Shown: positions 19,898-30,105, counted from the first letter of the stretch. The stretch is 64,000 nucleotides of DNA from Paenibacillus sp. S150 (GCF_019352175.1 NZ_JACBYI010000004.1:62001-126000), one strand, 5' to 3'. A program made the numbers and translations. Notes: generated by a model from the sequence alone, not told the origin.

Positions 19898-20785
19898 TTG
19901 CAAGCCAGCCGTTCTGACAAATTCATGCAGGCCGTGATCTACGCGGTGCTTGCGCTGCTTGCCTTCATTACTTTTTATCCCTTCTGGAATTCGCTTGTTA
20001 TTTCTTTTAACACAGGCAGTGATACGGCACTTGGAGGGATCACCTTCTGGATGCGCGACTTCACACTGGAGAATTACAGGATTGTGTTCAAGGAGGACGA
20101 TATATTTCACGCGTATTTGATCACCATTCTGCGGACGGTGTTCGGTACGGCGCTTTCGATGTTTTTTACGGCGCTGTTCGCTTATGGCCTGTCCAAAAAG
20201 GGCATTGTGTTCAAGAAATTTTATATGATAATGTGCATTGTTACAATGTATTTCAGCGGCGGGCTGATTCCGTATTTTATTCTGATCTATCAGATGCATC
20301 TGTATAATACGTTTACTTTTCTGCTTATCAACGGCATGGTCAGCGTGTATAACATGATCATCTTCCGGACTTTTTTCGCCGAGCTTCCAGACGGTCTGGA
20401 GGAATCCGCAAGAATTGACGGCTGCTCGAACTTCGGGGTGTTTTTCCGGATCGTCCTTCCGGTTTCCGGCCCTGTGCTGGCGACGCTTGGATTATTCACG
20501 GCGGTGGGGCTGTGGAACGACTGGTTCACACCGGCGATCTTCATCAGCGACCAGGGGCTTATCCCCTTGCAGACACTGCTGGTGCAAATTATCAACGCCG
20601 GGGCAACAGCCAGCCTGATGACCAATCTGAATACCTATGCGCAGAGCATGGTCCAGAACACGGTTACGGTAAAAGCGCTGCAAATGGCGACGATGATGAT
20701 TGCCACGCTGCCGATCCTGATGATTTATCCCTTCCTGCAAAAGTATTTTGTCAAGGGTGCACTTGTGGGCTCGCTCAAGGAATAG
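19898..20785 (+). CDS. Sugar ABC importer permease (YtcP type), second importer
   Basis: 295 residues from a TTG start 8 bases after GAGGAGG. Six helices, EAA-type loop ESARIDGCSNFGVFFRIVLP, and the C-terminal signature FLQKYFVKGALVGSLKE. It partners the permease at 18869. Confidence 0.91.
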   Translation: MQASRSDKFMQAVIYAVLALLAFITFYPFWNSLVISFNTGSDTALGGITFWMRDFTLENYRIVFKEDDIFHAYLITILRTVFGTALSMFFTALFAYGLSKKGIVFKKFYMIMCIVTMYFSGGLIPYFILIYQMHLYNTFTFLLINGMVSVYNMIIFRTFFAELPDGLEESARIDGCSNFGVFFRIVLPVSGPVLATLGLFTAVGLWNDWFTPAIFISDQGLIPLQTLLVQIINAGATASLMTNLNTYAQSMVQNTVTVKALQMATMMIATLPILMIYPFLQKYFVKGALVGSLKE

Positions 20786-20864
20786 CTTCAAGGTTATCGG
20801 CGGCGGCGGCTGGAGGCTGCCGTCCGCTTATAGCATATTAAGTGAAAGTGAGAGGGGTTAGGAT

Positions 20865-22586
20865 ATGAACAGAAATAGAGCACTGCAGCTGCTGCTTGCC
20901 GGTATGCTGGCTTCAAGTCTTCTGGCGGCTTGCTCAAATAACAAGAGCGAACCGGCCAATGCGCCGGCGGATGCGGCGGAAGCCCCGGCGGATGCGGCTG
21001 CCGCGACCGCACCGGGCAGCAGCCCGGCTGTGGCCGGCAGCAGCGACCTTGCGGCCAAAGTCAAGCCGGTCAATTTCACCACATTTGTCAACTATGACTG
21101 GTATACTGCACCGACCTGGGAAGAACGTCCGCAGAGCAAGTGGATCACCGACAATCTGCAGGTAACCCTGACTCCGGTCCAGTCCAACGGCGCAGCCGCC
21201 CAGAAGCTGAACGCGATGATTGTCTCGGGCCAGCTGCCGGATGTGCTGGTAATGGACCGGGGGAAGGACGTGGAACGGCTGCAGAAAGCGGGCAAGCTGG
21301 CAGCGATTGATCCTTATCTGGAGAAATATCCCGAATTCGTGGAGGCTGTAGGCGAAGACACGCTGAACATGCTGCGCAGCGAGGACGGCAAGCTCTATCA
21401 GATCCCGAACTGGTATATAAACGGCGACAACGGCAACGGAAATGCCGGCTTCCTCGTAGAGAAGAAGATTTACAAAGCGCTCGGTTCTCCGGCGCTGGAA
21501 ACCTGGGAGGATCTCGAAGCTTATCTGAAGCAGGTTAAGGAGAAATACCCGGATATCGTGCCGATTGATTTCGGCGAGACCCGTGACGGTGCAGATGTGC
21601 AAATGATCGGGATGCTCTACAGCGGTGCGGCGGATGACCGCACACCGGGCTTCATCTCTCCCGGATCGGGCCAGATCTTCGGTGTGCCTGCCGGCAACGG
21701 GCTGACCTCGGTCTATCAGGACCAGGCGTTCAAGGATACGGCCCTGCTGGCCAGCCGTCTGTTCCGTGAAGGCCTGACCTCCCAGGATCTGCTGACCCAG
21801 ACCCGCGATCAGGTGCTGGAGAAGCTGAAGACCGGCAAGATTGCCGTATTCGGCGCGTATGACGCCGTCGTTGAAGGCATCGGACGCGAAGCGAACAATC
21901 TGCTGTCGGCCAAGGACCCGGAGGACGGCTATGATGTCGTCTGGCCGTTCCGCAAGACCGGCGTTGACAAAAACAGGGTGTACCCTTCCGGCTTCAACAC
22001 GCTGGGCTGGAATGTAAATGTAATCTCAACGAATGCCAAGGACCCTGAAGCCATCTTTTCCTATATGAACTGGGCGACAAGTCCGGAAGGGCAGCGGATT
22101 ATTTTCTTCGGACCGGAGGGATTGTTTTATGATAAAGTGGAGGATGGGGTACCGATTCCAAACGATGCTTATATCAACCGTGACTTGAAGAAATACGACG
22201 AGCTGAAGATCGGCGAATTCAACTGGTACGGCAATACTTCCTATATTGATTCCACCAAGGCCAAACGCGAGAAGCTGCTGCCGGCGGAAGCCCAGGACTG
22301 GACGACACTTGGCCAGGCGAACGTAACCTTCAAGACCTCGAAGAACGTCACCGAATTCTCCAATCTCGATCCGGCGCCGAACTCCGAAGAGGGCATTATC
22401 CTGCAAAGACTGAAGGACCAGTATGCGCAAGTAGTGCCGAAGATCATCTTCGCGAAGAGTGATGATGAGGTGATCAAGCTGATTGAGGACGCGGATAAGG
22501 AAGCCGCCAAGCTGGGCTATGACAAGGTGCTGAAATGGAAGACCGAGGCCTGGCAGAAGAATTTGGAGAAGATTAAAGGCCGGTAA
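20865..22586 (+). CDS. Extracellular solute-binding lipoprotein, second importer
   Basis: 573 residues. The signal peptide ends in the lipobox LAAC near residue 22. An Ala/Pro/Asp-rich linker of about 40 residues follows, a flexible tether between lipid anchor and binding domain. The rest is a LipO/YtcQ-type binding protein. AGAGGGG precedes the ATG. It completes the permease-permease-lipoprotein operon behind the GH81 glucanase. A hairpin with a T run follows, before the two-component genes. Confidence 0.91.
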   Translation: MNRNRALQLLLAGMLASSLLAACSNNKSEPANAPADAAEAPADAAAATAPGSSPAVAGSSDLAAKVKPVNFTTFVNYDWYTAPTWEERPQSKWITDNLQVTLTPVQSNGAAAQKLNAMIVSGQLPDVLVMDRGKDVERLQKAGKLAAIDPYLEKYPEFVEAVGEDTLNMLRSEDGKLYQIPNWYINGDNGNGNAGFLVEKKIYKALGSPALETWEDLEAYLKQVKEKYPDIVPIDFGETRDGADVQMIGMLYSGAADDRTPGFISPGSGQIFGVPAGNGLTSVYQDQAFKDTALLASRLFREGLTSQDLLTQTRDQVLEKLKTGKIAVFGAYDAVVEGIGREANNLLSAKDPEDGYDVVWPFRKTGVDKNRVYPSGFNTLGWNVNVISTNAKDPEAIFSYMNWATSPEGQRIIFFGPEGLFYDKVEDGVPIPNDAYINRDLKKYDELKIGEFNWYGNTSYIDSTKAKREKLLPAEAQDWTTLGQANVTFKTSKNVTEFSNLDPAPNSEEGIILQRLKDQYAQVVPKIIFAKSDDEVIKLIEDADKEAAKLGYDKVLKWKTEAWQKNLEKIKGR

Positions 22587-22622
22587 GTCTAATCCGTAAA
22601 AACCAAATAGGCGAGCAGGAAC

Positions 22623-22651
22623 AAGAGGGATACGCCATGTACCCTCTTTTC
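22623..22651 (+). terminator. Terminator or attenuator between lipoprotein and YesN-type gene
   Basis: AAGAGGG(A)TA pairs with TACCCTCTT and is followed by TTT. It is only 24 bases ahead of the response-regulator start, so it may lower, rather than abolish, expression of the regulators relative to the importer. Confidence 0.6.
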
Positions 22652-22674
22652 CTAATGAAGGAGTGCTGATTCCG

Positions 22675-24246
22675 ATGTATAGAGCTGTTCTGGTGGATGA
22701 TGAAAATTACGATCTGGAAGGCCTTCGCTGCCTGATTCCCTGGAATGAGCTGGGGATTGAGGTCGTCTGCAGCGAGAACAAGCCACTGGCCGCACTTCAG
22801 TATATTGAGAATCATGAGATTGATCTGCTGATCACCGACATCAAGATGCCGGTGATTTCCGGCATTGAGCTGTCGCGCAAGGCGATAGAGCTGAACCCGG
22901 AGCTGAAGACGGTATTCATCAGCGGCTACCAGGACTTTCAATATGCCAAGCAGGCATTGGATCTGAAAGCCCACGGCTATATTCTCAAGCCGGTTGACGA
23001 TGAGGAGATTGTCGGTGTGCTCCGCAGCGCCGTTGCCGAGCTGGATAATGAGCGGATGAGGAAAGCGGAGGACAGCAGCCTGATCACTTCCTTCGATTTC
23101 ATTCAAAATGATGTGCTGCAGCATTTGCTGGAAGGCAGCATCGACCGGGAGACATTGGACGCTTTTCTGGCCTGTTACCCTATGGATATTGTGTTCTCCA
23201 GCGCCTATGCGGTATTGATTGAAGCGGATGATGTGCTGCTGCGGCTGCGGGAAAATCCGGAGACGGTAAATGCGGAACTGGACGGGCTGTTTCACTATAT
23301 CGGCGGAGAAATCGAGGCGGCGGGCACGGGCAAATGGTGCAGGGTGAACCGGTCGCAGATCGGTATGGTCTACACTGCGGAGCCTGAGCTTCTGGAGCAG
23401 TGGCTGGAGAAGCTGGTAGAGACAGTACGTGAACAGACCTCCTACACAATCACTGTCAGCTACGGAGCCGAGGTGCCAGATTTGGAAGCGTTGTCTGTAT
23501 CTTTTTCCCAGGCCAAAACCTATATGAACGGCAAAATGTTCATCGGCAAGAACAGGGTTATTCCCCCCTCTCTCAGCAAGCCGGGGATGAACAAGGACAT
23601 CAAGGATATGAGTGTGGTGCTGGATGTCATGTTCGGGGCAATGGCCAATTACAGGCTGATTCAGATCTGTGACGGCATTGACGAGCTGTTCGAGGTGGCG
23701 GCGCTTTTTGAGCATCCCGTCAAGGTCTACCATTTCTCGGTTCATATTGCGTCCCGGCTGGAGGCTTATCTCGGCACCCTGAATGAAAACTATGAAAGTC
23801 TGCTCGGCTGGGGGATTCAGCAGATGGATGTGATTCATCATCTGGATACGGTGGAGGATATCAAGCGCTGGCTGCGCAACACCCTGTTCCAGATTTCGGA
23901 GATCCTGTTCATGAAAAAGCAGCACAAGAACCGCCGTCTGATGGAGCATATCGAGGCCTATATTCAGGAGAGGCTGGCGGAGAATCTTACCCTGCGGCTG
24001 GTTGCCGACCATTTTGCCTACTCTCCCAATCATCTGGGGGTCTTGTTCAAGGAGCATACCGGTGAGAGCTTCAACGAGTATCTGGTAAGAATCCGCATGG
24101 AAAAAGCCATTCTGCTGCTCGGGCAGCATCAATACAAGATCTATGAAGTGGCGGACCGGGTGGGCTACAGGAATATCGCCTATTTCAGCAGACAGTTCCG
24201 GGAATATTTCAATATTACCGCCGCCGATTACAGAAAGCAGAGCTGA
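22675..24246 (+). CDS. Response regulator, YesN type (REC + AraC helix-turn-helix)
   Basis: 523 residues from the ATG at 22675, which lies 12 bases after AAGGAG; the GTG at 22663 touches that site and is unlikely. The N-terminal receiver domain has acidic residues D8/D9 and the phospho-acceptor D55 in LLITDIKMP, with a lysine in ILKPVDD. A ~270-residue linker follows. The C-terminal AraC domain includes LTLRLVADHFAYSPNHLGVLF and IYEVADRVGYRNIAYFSRQF. The kinase gene starts 4 bases after its stop, so they are co-transcribed. Likely target: the adjacent importer/glucanase genes. Confidence 0.93.
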   Translation: MYRAVLVDDENYDLEGLRCLIPWNELGIEVVCSENKPLAALQYIENHEIDLLITDIKMPVISGIELSRKAIELNPELKTVFISGYQDFQYAKQALDLKAHGYILKPVDDEEIVGVLRSAVAELDNERMRKAEDSSLITSFDFIQNDVLQHLLEGSIDRETLDAFLACYPMDIVFSSAYAVLIEADDVLLRLRENPETVNAELDGLFHYIGGEIEAAGTGKWCRVNRSQIGMVYTAEPELLEQWLEKLVETVREQTSYTITVSYGAEVPDLEALSVSFSQAKTYMNGKMFIGKNRVIPPSLSKPGMNKDIKDMSVVLDVMFGAMANYRLIQICDGIDELFEVAALFEHPVKVYHFSVHIASRLEAYLGTLNENYESLLGWGIQQMDVIHHLDTVEDIKRWLRNTLFQISEILFMKKQHKNRRLMEHIEAYIQERLAENLTLRLVADHFAYSPNHLGVLFKEHTGESFNEYLVRIRMEKAILLLGQHQYKIYEVADRVGYRNIAYFSRQFREYFNITAADYRKQS

Positions 24247-24250
24247 TCAC

Positions 24251-26017
24251 GTGCGCATACCTACAACCTCCGGCTATTTGCCGCTGGGCTACAAGCTGCT
24301 CATTTCCTATCTGCTGCTGGTGCTGACACCGGTCATCGGCATCGGCAGCTACACGTATGTGTCTTCCGTACGTTCCACCGAGGAGCATACCCGGAGCAAC
24401 CTGGAGGTGACCGTCAAGCAGATTGCCAGCAACGTGGACTACCGGCTGAAGGATATTGTCCGCAGCTCCGACGAGATTTACACCGACCAGACGCTGTCGC
24501 GCTATCTGACGGGCTATCATTCCGGCTGGGAAAAATACAACATTATGACGCAGTACATCCTGCCGAGGCTGGAGAGTGCCGCCAATCAGCCCAACCAGGA
24601 GGTTAAGCTTGCAGTATACGTGGATAATTCCAGTGTGAGCGAATTCTATTATAATGAAGGCGAGAATGGGAGCGGCACCCGCAGCCGCCAGTATTCACTC
24701 TTCCATTCAAGCCGCCTCCAGAACCAGAGCTGGTATAAATCGCTTAACCTCCATTATGGCTCCTACGAATGGCGGCAGGTGGACAACGACAAGGAAGCCG
24801 GCAATATCTCATACCTGCGGCCGCTGATCAATTACGATACGCTGCAGCTGAACGGCCTGATCAAAATGACGGTCAGCATGAAGTTTATTTTCTCCGATGT
24901 CGACTCCGGGCAGCTTGGCGAGGACAGTGTGCTGTTCATCGTGGACAACAACAACCGCCTGCTGTTCTCCAGCTCCCTGAATGCGGAGCATCCGGACTTT
25001 CTGTCGGATGCCGCCTCGGACTATATCCGGCAGCCTGCCTCCTATATGCAGATCAAGCAGCCGGTTACCCACATGCCCGCGAGTGTGGTGGCGTGGGTGC
25101 CGTATTCCTCGCTGCAGAAGAATTCCGAGCAGGTGCGCAATGTAACGATTGGCGTCTGTCTCGCCATACTGGTCGTATTGTTTCTGATCAGCCTCGTGAT
25201 GTCGCAGTATTTCCTGCGGCGCTTCCAGAAGCTGATTGCTTCGCTTAAATCCTTCAAGGAAGGCAACTTTCATAAACGGATGCCCGTCCAGGGCAATGAT
25301 GAATTCTCGGAGATCGGCAGCGCGTTCAATGATATGGCGTCCACCATCCAGCGGCTGATCGACGAGGTCTACGTCAGCAATCTGGAGAAGAAAGAGACCG
25401 AGCTGCAGGTGCTGCATTCCCAGATGAACCCGCATTTCCTGTACAACACCTTCTCTTCCATCAGCCGGATGGCGAAGCTGGGGGAGATCGACAAGCTGCA
25501 CGAGGTGATCCGCTCACTCGCCCGGTTCTACCGCCTGACCCTGCACCGGGGGGAAATGATCATTCCGGTGGAGCAGGAGCTGCAGATCGTGGAATCCTAT
25601 CTCGATATCCAGCGGATCAAGAACGCGGACCGCATCCATGTAAGCTATGAAATCCAGCCTGCGGTGCTGGACAGCGACACGGTGAAATTCATCCTGCAGC
25701 CTTTTGTGGAGAATGCCCTGGAGCATGCCTGGTACGACGATGAAATATCACTGACCATCCGGGCATATCCGGAGGGGGAGAATGTCACTTTCGAGGTGGA
25801 GGACAACGGGCTGGGCATGAAGGATGAGGTGACCGCCCAGGTGCTCGATCCGTCGGACAAGGGCATCGGCTACGGCATCCGCAATGTGGACCAGCGCATC
25901 AAGCTGCAATACGGCAAGGAATACGGTGTGACCATCCGCAGCTCGCTGGGGGAAGGCACGCTGATCCGGATTGACTTCCCTTACCGCAAGCATCCTCTGA
26001 TGCAGGGAGAGGACTGA
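24251..26017 (+). CDS. Sensor histidine kinase, YesM type
   Basis: 588 residues if the GTG at 24251, 4 bases after the regulator's stop, is the start; a longer frame back to 24143 overlaps the regulator and lacks similarity. Membrane helices lie near residues 15-38 and 298-320 and enclose an extracellular sensor. A HAMP domain follows. The His-kinase box QMNPHFLYNTFSSISRMA carries the phosphorylated His. The HATPase domain has FILQPFVENALEHAW and GYGIRNVDQRI. The order regulator-then-kinase is the reverse of the common yesM-yesN order. A strong terminator follows. Confidence 0.93.
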   Translation: MRIPTTSGYLPLGYKLLISYLLLVLTPVIGIGSYTYVSSVRSTEEHTRSNLEVTVKQIASNVDYRLKDIVRSSDEIYTDQTLSRYLTGYHSGWEKYNIMTQYILPRLESAANQPNQEVKLAVYVDNSSVSEFYYNEGENGSGTRSRQYSLFHSSRLQNQSWYKSLNLHYGSYEWRQVDNDKEAGNISYLRPLINYDTLQLNGLIKMTVSMKFIFSDVDSGQLGEDSVLFIVDNNNRLLFSSSLNAEHPDFLSDAASDYIRQPASYMQIKQPVTHMPASVVAWVPYSSLQKNSEQVRNVTIGVCLAILVVLFLISLVMSQYFLRRFQKLIASLKSFKEGNFHKRMPVQGNDEFSEIGSAFNDMASTIQRLIDEVYVSNLEKKETELQVLHSQMNPHFLYNTFSSISRMAKLGEIDKLHEVIRSLARFYRLTLHRGEMIIPVEQELQIVESYLDIQRIKNADRIHVSYEIQPAVLDSDTVKFILQPFVENALEHAWYDDEISLTIRAYPEGENVTFEVEDNGLGMKDEVTAQVLDPSDKGIGYGIRNVDQRIKLQYGKEYGVTIRSSLGEGTLIRIDFPYRKHPLMQGED

Positions 26018-26041
26018 AGGAGCGGGAGCTGACCAAATAAA

Positions 26042-26083
26042 AAACGGCTGGGCATCCTTATATACAAGGAGCTCAGCCGTTTC
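26042..26083. terminator. Bidirectional terminator between kinase and CPBP protease genes
   Basis: AAACGGCTGGGCATCCTT pairs with AAGGAGCTCAGCCGTTT around a short AT loop, with A and T runs on the two sides. It serves the converging genes ending at 26017 and 26105. Confidence 0.85.
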
Positions 26084-26104
26084 TGCGTCTTGCTGCGGTT
26101 GAAG

Positions 26105-27793
26105 TTAAATTACAGGACTTACCGGCTCCGCCTGCTCTGTTTTGCGCGGGGGGTTGAACCGGTACACGATATAGCCTACGATGAACGGCAGCACGATGGT
26201 GACAATCCCTGCACCGGCATTCACGGATTCTTTCATGAAAATCAGGGTGGCGCCCATCAGAATGCTGTCAAACACCACATGGCTGAACATGGCGGCGATA
26301 AAGCCGTAGCGCAGGAAAATGTAGCTGAACAGCAGTCCGATTACCGTCAGCTCAATCGGACGCGAGCTGACGGGATAGATCGGATACAGGGTATGCCCGA
26401 ACGCCCAGACCAGCGTGGTGATCAGCGCGGCAAGAAAGGTGCTCCGCACGATTTTTTTGACCATCCGGATGCCGAACAGCCGGTAGACGGCTTCCTCGGA
26501 CAATCCGGCAAGCCAGGCCACAATGGGCAGCAGCCAGGCATATCTCATGTTATACGGAGACTGGCTGGCATCGGTGGTGGACCAGTTGTGCAGCGTGTAC
26601 GACAGGATGATGAACATAACGGTCTGCACACCGAGCAGGATAAAGGCCCAGATATATCCGGCGCGCATGCTGTCCAGCACATATCTGCCATAGCCCGGCT
26701 CCTTGGCGCGCGGCCAGGGGTTCAGACCCTCCTCCTTGCGCCACAGGCCGTTGCCTCCGACCAGCGAGAAGTAGAGCATCGAAGACATCAGCAGACTGTA
26801 GAAGATATAGAAGATGAACATTACAATGCCCGTAATGCGGCTCTCCAGGCTGTCTCCGCCGGCTTCGGGCAGCATGTTGTAGGTGCTGGCCATCATGATT
26901 GCAAAATGGACGGTGCTGAGAAAGATGCCCCGCTTGAACGAGGTGTGGCCTCTGCGCAGAATGCTGTAAATCAGCGCCAGAATGCCCAGCGCCAGCGTAG
27001 GCAGGCCGTAGCCGAGCAGCGTCAGGCTTTTGGCGAGAGAGGTCTGGTCCTCGACATAGCTGACATGCCAGGCGGGAGCGGAGAAGCCGGCCCGGAAATA
27101 CGAGACCTCCGCCTGCCGGAATTTGAAGCTGTATTGCAGTGGCGACTCCCCGACCTTGACGGAGCTGTCAGTATAGACAAGATCGTAATCATCCGTGTTC
27201 GCCTGAATTTGCAGCCTGGAGGGATTGGCTCCCCATGACTGAAGCCAGGGGCGGGCAAGCTTCTCCTTCTGCTCCAGCGAAAGCTCCGGCTCGCTGGCTG
27301 CCGGGTCCACATTGGCCAGGGCCGCTGTACCGGTGGAATCTGTCCCAGAGCCTGCATCTTCTCCGCGTCCGAAGCCTACCACCCTGCCGGTGTACATGTT
27401 CAGGTCAACCGACAGGACAGGGACAGCCTCGCCGGAAGCATACAGCACGGCATGAAAGACATCGAACGGATAACGCTGATCCAGCTTGTCTTTGGAATAT
27501 TGGTCCAGGAGCTTCTCCCTGGACATATAGCCGTAGAAGGAGGAGTCTGTCCGGTAGCTTACGGTCCACTCCTCCCCTGCGGCTTCCGGATGGCCAAGCT
27601 GCTGTGCTGCGAATACGGCGGCTTGCTCCCGGGCCTCGCTCTTGCTGATGGTTGCAGTAGCGGCCTCACCCGAGCCCGTAAGGAGCTGGGGAGCGATCTG
27701 GAACATAATGAACACAATGAGACCGATAATACCCGCAAGAATGAGCCTGGCAGAAAGGGGCCGCTGCTGTAAGGGCTGGCCGACGGAATTCAT
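26105..27793 (-). CDS. CPBP-family intramembrane metalloprotease with large extracellular domain
   Basis: 562 residues from an ATG after AAGGAGG. One N-terminal helix (about 16-36) is followed by a ~200-residue, presumably extracytoplasmic domain. Then come several membrane helices ending in the CPBP (Abi/CAAX-like) core. The core shows the glutamate pair and arginine of EEAVYR, WAFGHTLYP, and HVVFDSIL, the residues that coordinate zinc in this family. CPBP proteins act in prenyl-protein processing, membrane stress or bacteriocin immunity; which applies here is not visible. Fragments of a second copy of this gene's 3' end survive at 45571-45655. Confidence 0.87.
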   Translation of the reverse strand: MNSVGQPLQQRPLSARLILAGIIGLIVFIMFQIAPQLLTGSGEAATATISKSEAREQAAVFAAQQLGHPEAAGEEWTVSYRTDSSFYGYMSREKLLDQYSKDKLDQRYPFDVFHAVLYASGEAVPVLSVDLNMYTGRVVGFGRGEDAGSGTDSTGTAALANVDPAASEPELSLEQKEKLARPWLQSWGANPSRLQIQANTDDYDLVYTDSSVKVGESPLQYSFKFRQAEVSYFRAGFSAPAWHVSYVEDQTSLAKSLTLLGYGLPTLALGILALIYSILRRGHTSFKRGIFLSTVHFAIMMASTYNMLPEAGGDSLESRITGIVMFIFYIFYSLLMSSMLYFSLVGGNGLWRKEEGLNPWPRAKEPGYGRYVLDSMRAGYIWAFILLGVQTVMFIILSYTLHNWSTTDASQSPYNMRYAWLLPIVAWLAGLSEEAVYRLFGIRMVKKIVRSTFLAALITTLVWAFGHTLYPIYPVSSRPIELTVIGLLFSYIFLRYGFIAAMFSHVVFDSILMGATLIFMKESVNAGAGIVTIVLPFIVGYIVYRFNPPRKTEQAEPVSPVI

Positions 27794-28028
27794 GAAACGC
27801 CTCCTTGTAATGAAATAATCCTGTTATTTTCCATTATAATATTACTGGCAGGCCAGTTACAAAAAAATGCCGTATTATCTTTTTACGTGAAGACGGCCGG
27901 GCTTATGCTTATTTTGTCTTCCTGATCAACGGCGGCAGAGGGGAAATGTGCTTTTTTGAAAATGCCCCTTTGTGAAGTCAGGGAATAACGATTATAATTT
28001 GTATGTTTCTAACGCAACCTGCGAGAGG

Positions 28029-29396
28029 ATGAGAAAGTTGGCTTCGCCGTTCCCCAAGATTAATAATTTCAGATTTCTGAAGCTGTCTCCGCCGCAGATT
28101 CTGGTGCTCGGCTTTGCCGCCGTCATCCTGGCCGGAACCCTGCTTCTCATGCTTCCCGTATCAAGCAGGACAGGTGAACCGCTCGAATTTATTGATGCTT
28201 TGTTTACTGCAACCTCGGCAACCTGTGTAACGGGGCTTGCGGTGGTTGATACAGGAACATATTTTACCCTGTTCGGACAGATAGTAATTATGGTTCTTAT
28301 TCAAATCGGCGGACTGGGGTTCATGACGATGGCGACCCTGTTCGCGCTTGTGCTCAAGCGCAGAATCTCCCTGCGCGACCGGCTGATTCTTCAGGAAGCC
28401 ATGAATCAGAGCTCGATGGAAGGCATCGTGCGGCTGATCCGCAAGGTGCTGATTTATTCGCTTGTCATCGAGGCTGCGGCTGCAGCTGTGCTCGCGCTGC
28501 GCTGGGCGTTCGATATGCCCGCGGGACGCGCGCTTTACTTTGGCATTTTTCATGCGGTATCGATGTTCAACAACGCGGGATTTGATATCTTCGGAGATTA
28601 CCGCAGCCTGACCGGATATGCCAGCGATCCTGTTGTCAACCTTGTGGTCATATTCCTGATCGTTTCCGGGGGCATCGGCTTTATCGTGATGTCGGACCTC
28701 GCGGAATACCGCCGCAAGCGGCGGCTGTCGCTGCACAGCAAGGTCGTCCTGTGGACGACTGCAGCGCTGATTCTAACCGGAACAGCCGTCTTTTTGGTGT
28801 TTGAATTCACCAATTCACATACGCTCGGCCCGCTGGGCTTCGGAGGCAAGCTCTGGGCTGCTTTCTTTCAGTCCGTCACTCCCCGCACAGCCGGAGCGAA
28901 CACTCTGGATATTGCCGGAATGCGCCAGGCCTCACAGTTTTTCATGGTCATTCTGATGTTCATCGGAGCTTCTCCGGGATCAACGGGCGGCGGGATCAAA
29001 ACCACCACCTTCACCCTGATGGTCGGTGCGGTAATCTCGATGCTCCGGGGGCGCGAGGATATCGTTCTTTTCCGTTACCGGCTTGCACAGGAGCGTGTGT
29101 TCAAGGCGCTGACCATTACCCTGCTGGCGCTGCTGCTGATTGTGTCCGTGTCCATGGTGCTGTCCACCACGGAGGAACGGCCATTTCTGATGATCCTGTT
29201 CGAGACCACCTCGGCCTTCTCCACCGTAGGCCTCAGCATGGGGCTGACGCCCGAGCTGACGCAGGCGGGTAAAATCCTCATCTGCCTGACCATGTTCGCC
29301 GGACGGCTTGGTGTGCTGACGCTGGCGTATGCGCTGGGCCCGAAACAGGGTAAACCATTATATAAATATCCCGAAGGCAAAATGATAATTGGATAA
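28029..29396 (+). CDS. ktrB: Potassium uptake protein, membrane subunit (KtrB/TrkH family)
   Basis: About 455 residues. KtrB forms the K+-translocating pore. The four pore-loop repeats can be seen with their filter glycines: SATCVTGLA, FNNAGFD, TPRTAGANT and SAFSTVGLS, each between pairs of membrane helices. The start is uncertain: ATG 28029 is used here; TTG 28038 has the better-spaced ribosome site (GAGG, 9 bases); a GTG at 27972 has none. The gene for the regulatory subunit begins 15 bases downstream. No cyclic-di-AMP riboswitch could be recognised in the 235-base upstream gap. Confidence 0.92.
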   Translation: MRKLASPFPKINNFRFLKLSPPQILVLGFAAVILAGTLLLMLPVSSRTGEPLEFIDALFTATSATCVTGLAVVDTGTYFTLFGQIVIMVLIQIGGLGFMTMATLFALVLKRRISLRDRLILQEAMNQSSMEGIVRLIRKVLIYSLVIEAAAAAVLALRWAFDMPAGRALYFGIFHAVSMFNNAGFDIFGDYRSLTGYASDPVVNLVVIFLIVSGGIGFIVMSDLAEYRRKRRLSLHSKVVLWTTAALILTGTAVFLVFEFTNSHTLGPLGFGGKLWAAFFQSVTPRTAGANTLDIAGMRQASQFFMVILMFIGASPGSTGGGIKTTTFTLMVGAVISMLRGREDIVLFRYRLAQERVFKALTITLLALLLIVSVSMVLSTTEERPFLMILFETTSAFSTVGLSMGLTPELTQAGKILICLTMFAGRLGVLTLAYALGPKQGKPLYKYPEGKMIIG

Positions 29397-29411
29397 GGAG
29401 TTACTGACATT

Positions 29412-30080
29412 ATGAAAGCACAGCAGTTTGTTGTAATCGGCCTCGGCCGCTTCGGTTCAAGCCTTGCGCTTGAGCTGATGGCCATGGGCTATGAAGTGCT
29501 CGGCATTGACCATTTTGAGGAACGGGTAGATGAAATGAGCGGCCAGCTGACGCATGCGGTGATGGCGGATGCCACGGATGAGGGGATTATGCGCTCGCTG
29601 GGTGTACGCAACTTCGACTGCGGCATTGTAGCGATCGGCGACAACATGGAGCGCAGCATCCTGGCGGCCATTCTTCTGAAGGAGCTGGGTGTGAAGCAGG
29701 TCGTGGCCAAGGCGATTTCCATCCTTCACGGACGGGCGCTTTCCAGGCTGGGCGTGGACCGGGTAATTTTTCCTGAACGGGATATGGGCATCCGGGTGGC
29801 TCATCAGCTGACGACGCCAAATCTGCTGGATTATATTGAGCTGTCGAAGAATTACAAGGTAGTGGAGCTGACCGTGCCCGCCTGTATGGACGGCAAAAGC
29901 CTCTCGGAGCTTAACACGCGGGCCAAATACGGGTGCAGCATTATTGCCCTGAACCGCGAAGACGGAGTGATTGTCGCTCCCACGGCGCATGACCATGTGC
30001 ATCAGGGCGATATTATGGTGGTCATCGGCTCGAATGAGAGCATTGTGGAGTTTGAGGATGAAGCGGTGAACGCGGAGTAG
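29412..30080 (+). CDS. ktrA: Potassium uptake regulatory subunit (KtrA, RCK domains)
   Basis: 222 residues, normal for KtrA. The N-terminal RCK_N Rossmann fold has VVIGLGRFGSSLA and the acidic IDHF that reads the ribose of ATP/NAD. The C-terminal RCK_C domain (about 135-215) binds cyclic-di-AMP in characterised relatives. It gates KtrB on the inner face of the membrane. AAGGAG lies 9 bases before ATG. It follows ktrB in one operon. Confidence 0.94.
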   Translation: MKAQQFVVIGLGRFGSSLALELMAMGYEVLGIDHFEERVDEMSGQLTHAVMADATDEGIMRSLGVRNFDCGIVAIGDNMERSILAAILLKELGVKQVVAKAISILHGRALSRLGVDRVIFPERDMGIRVAHQLTTPNLLDYIELSKNYKVVELTVPACMDGKSLSELNTRAKYGCSIIALNREDGVIVAPTAHDHVHQGDIMVVIGSNESIVEFEDEAVNAE

Positions 30081-30105
30081 CCTTTATGCGATTTGTTAAA
30101 ATATC

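Noticed and set aside
27794-28028. Possible cyclic-di-AMP (ydaO-type) riboswitch upstream of ktrB
   Set aside because: Expected from the biology of K+ uptake, but I could not find the conserved core segments in order. A covariance search would decide.
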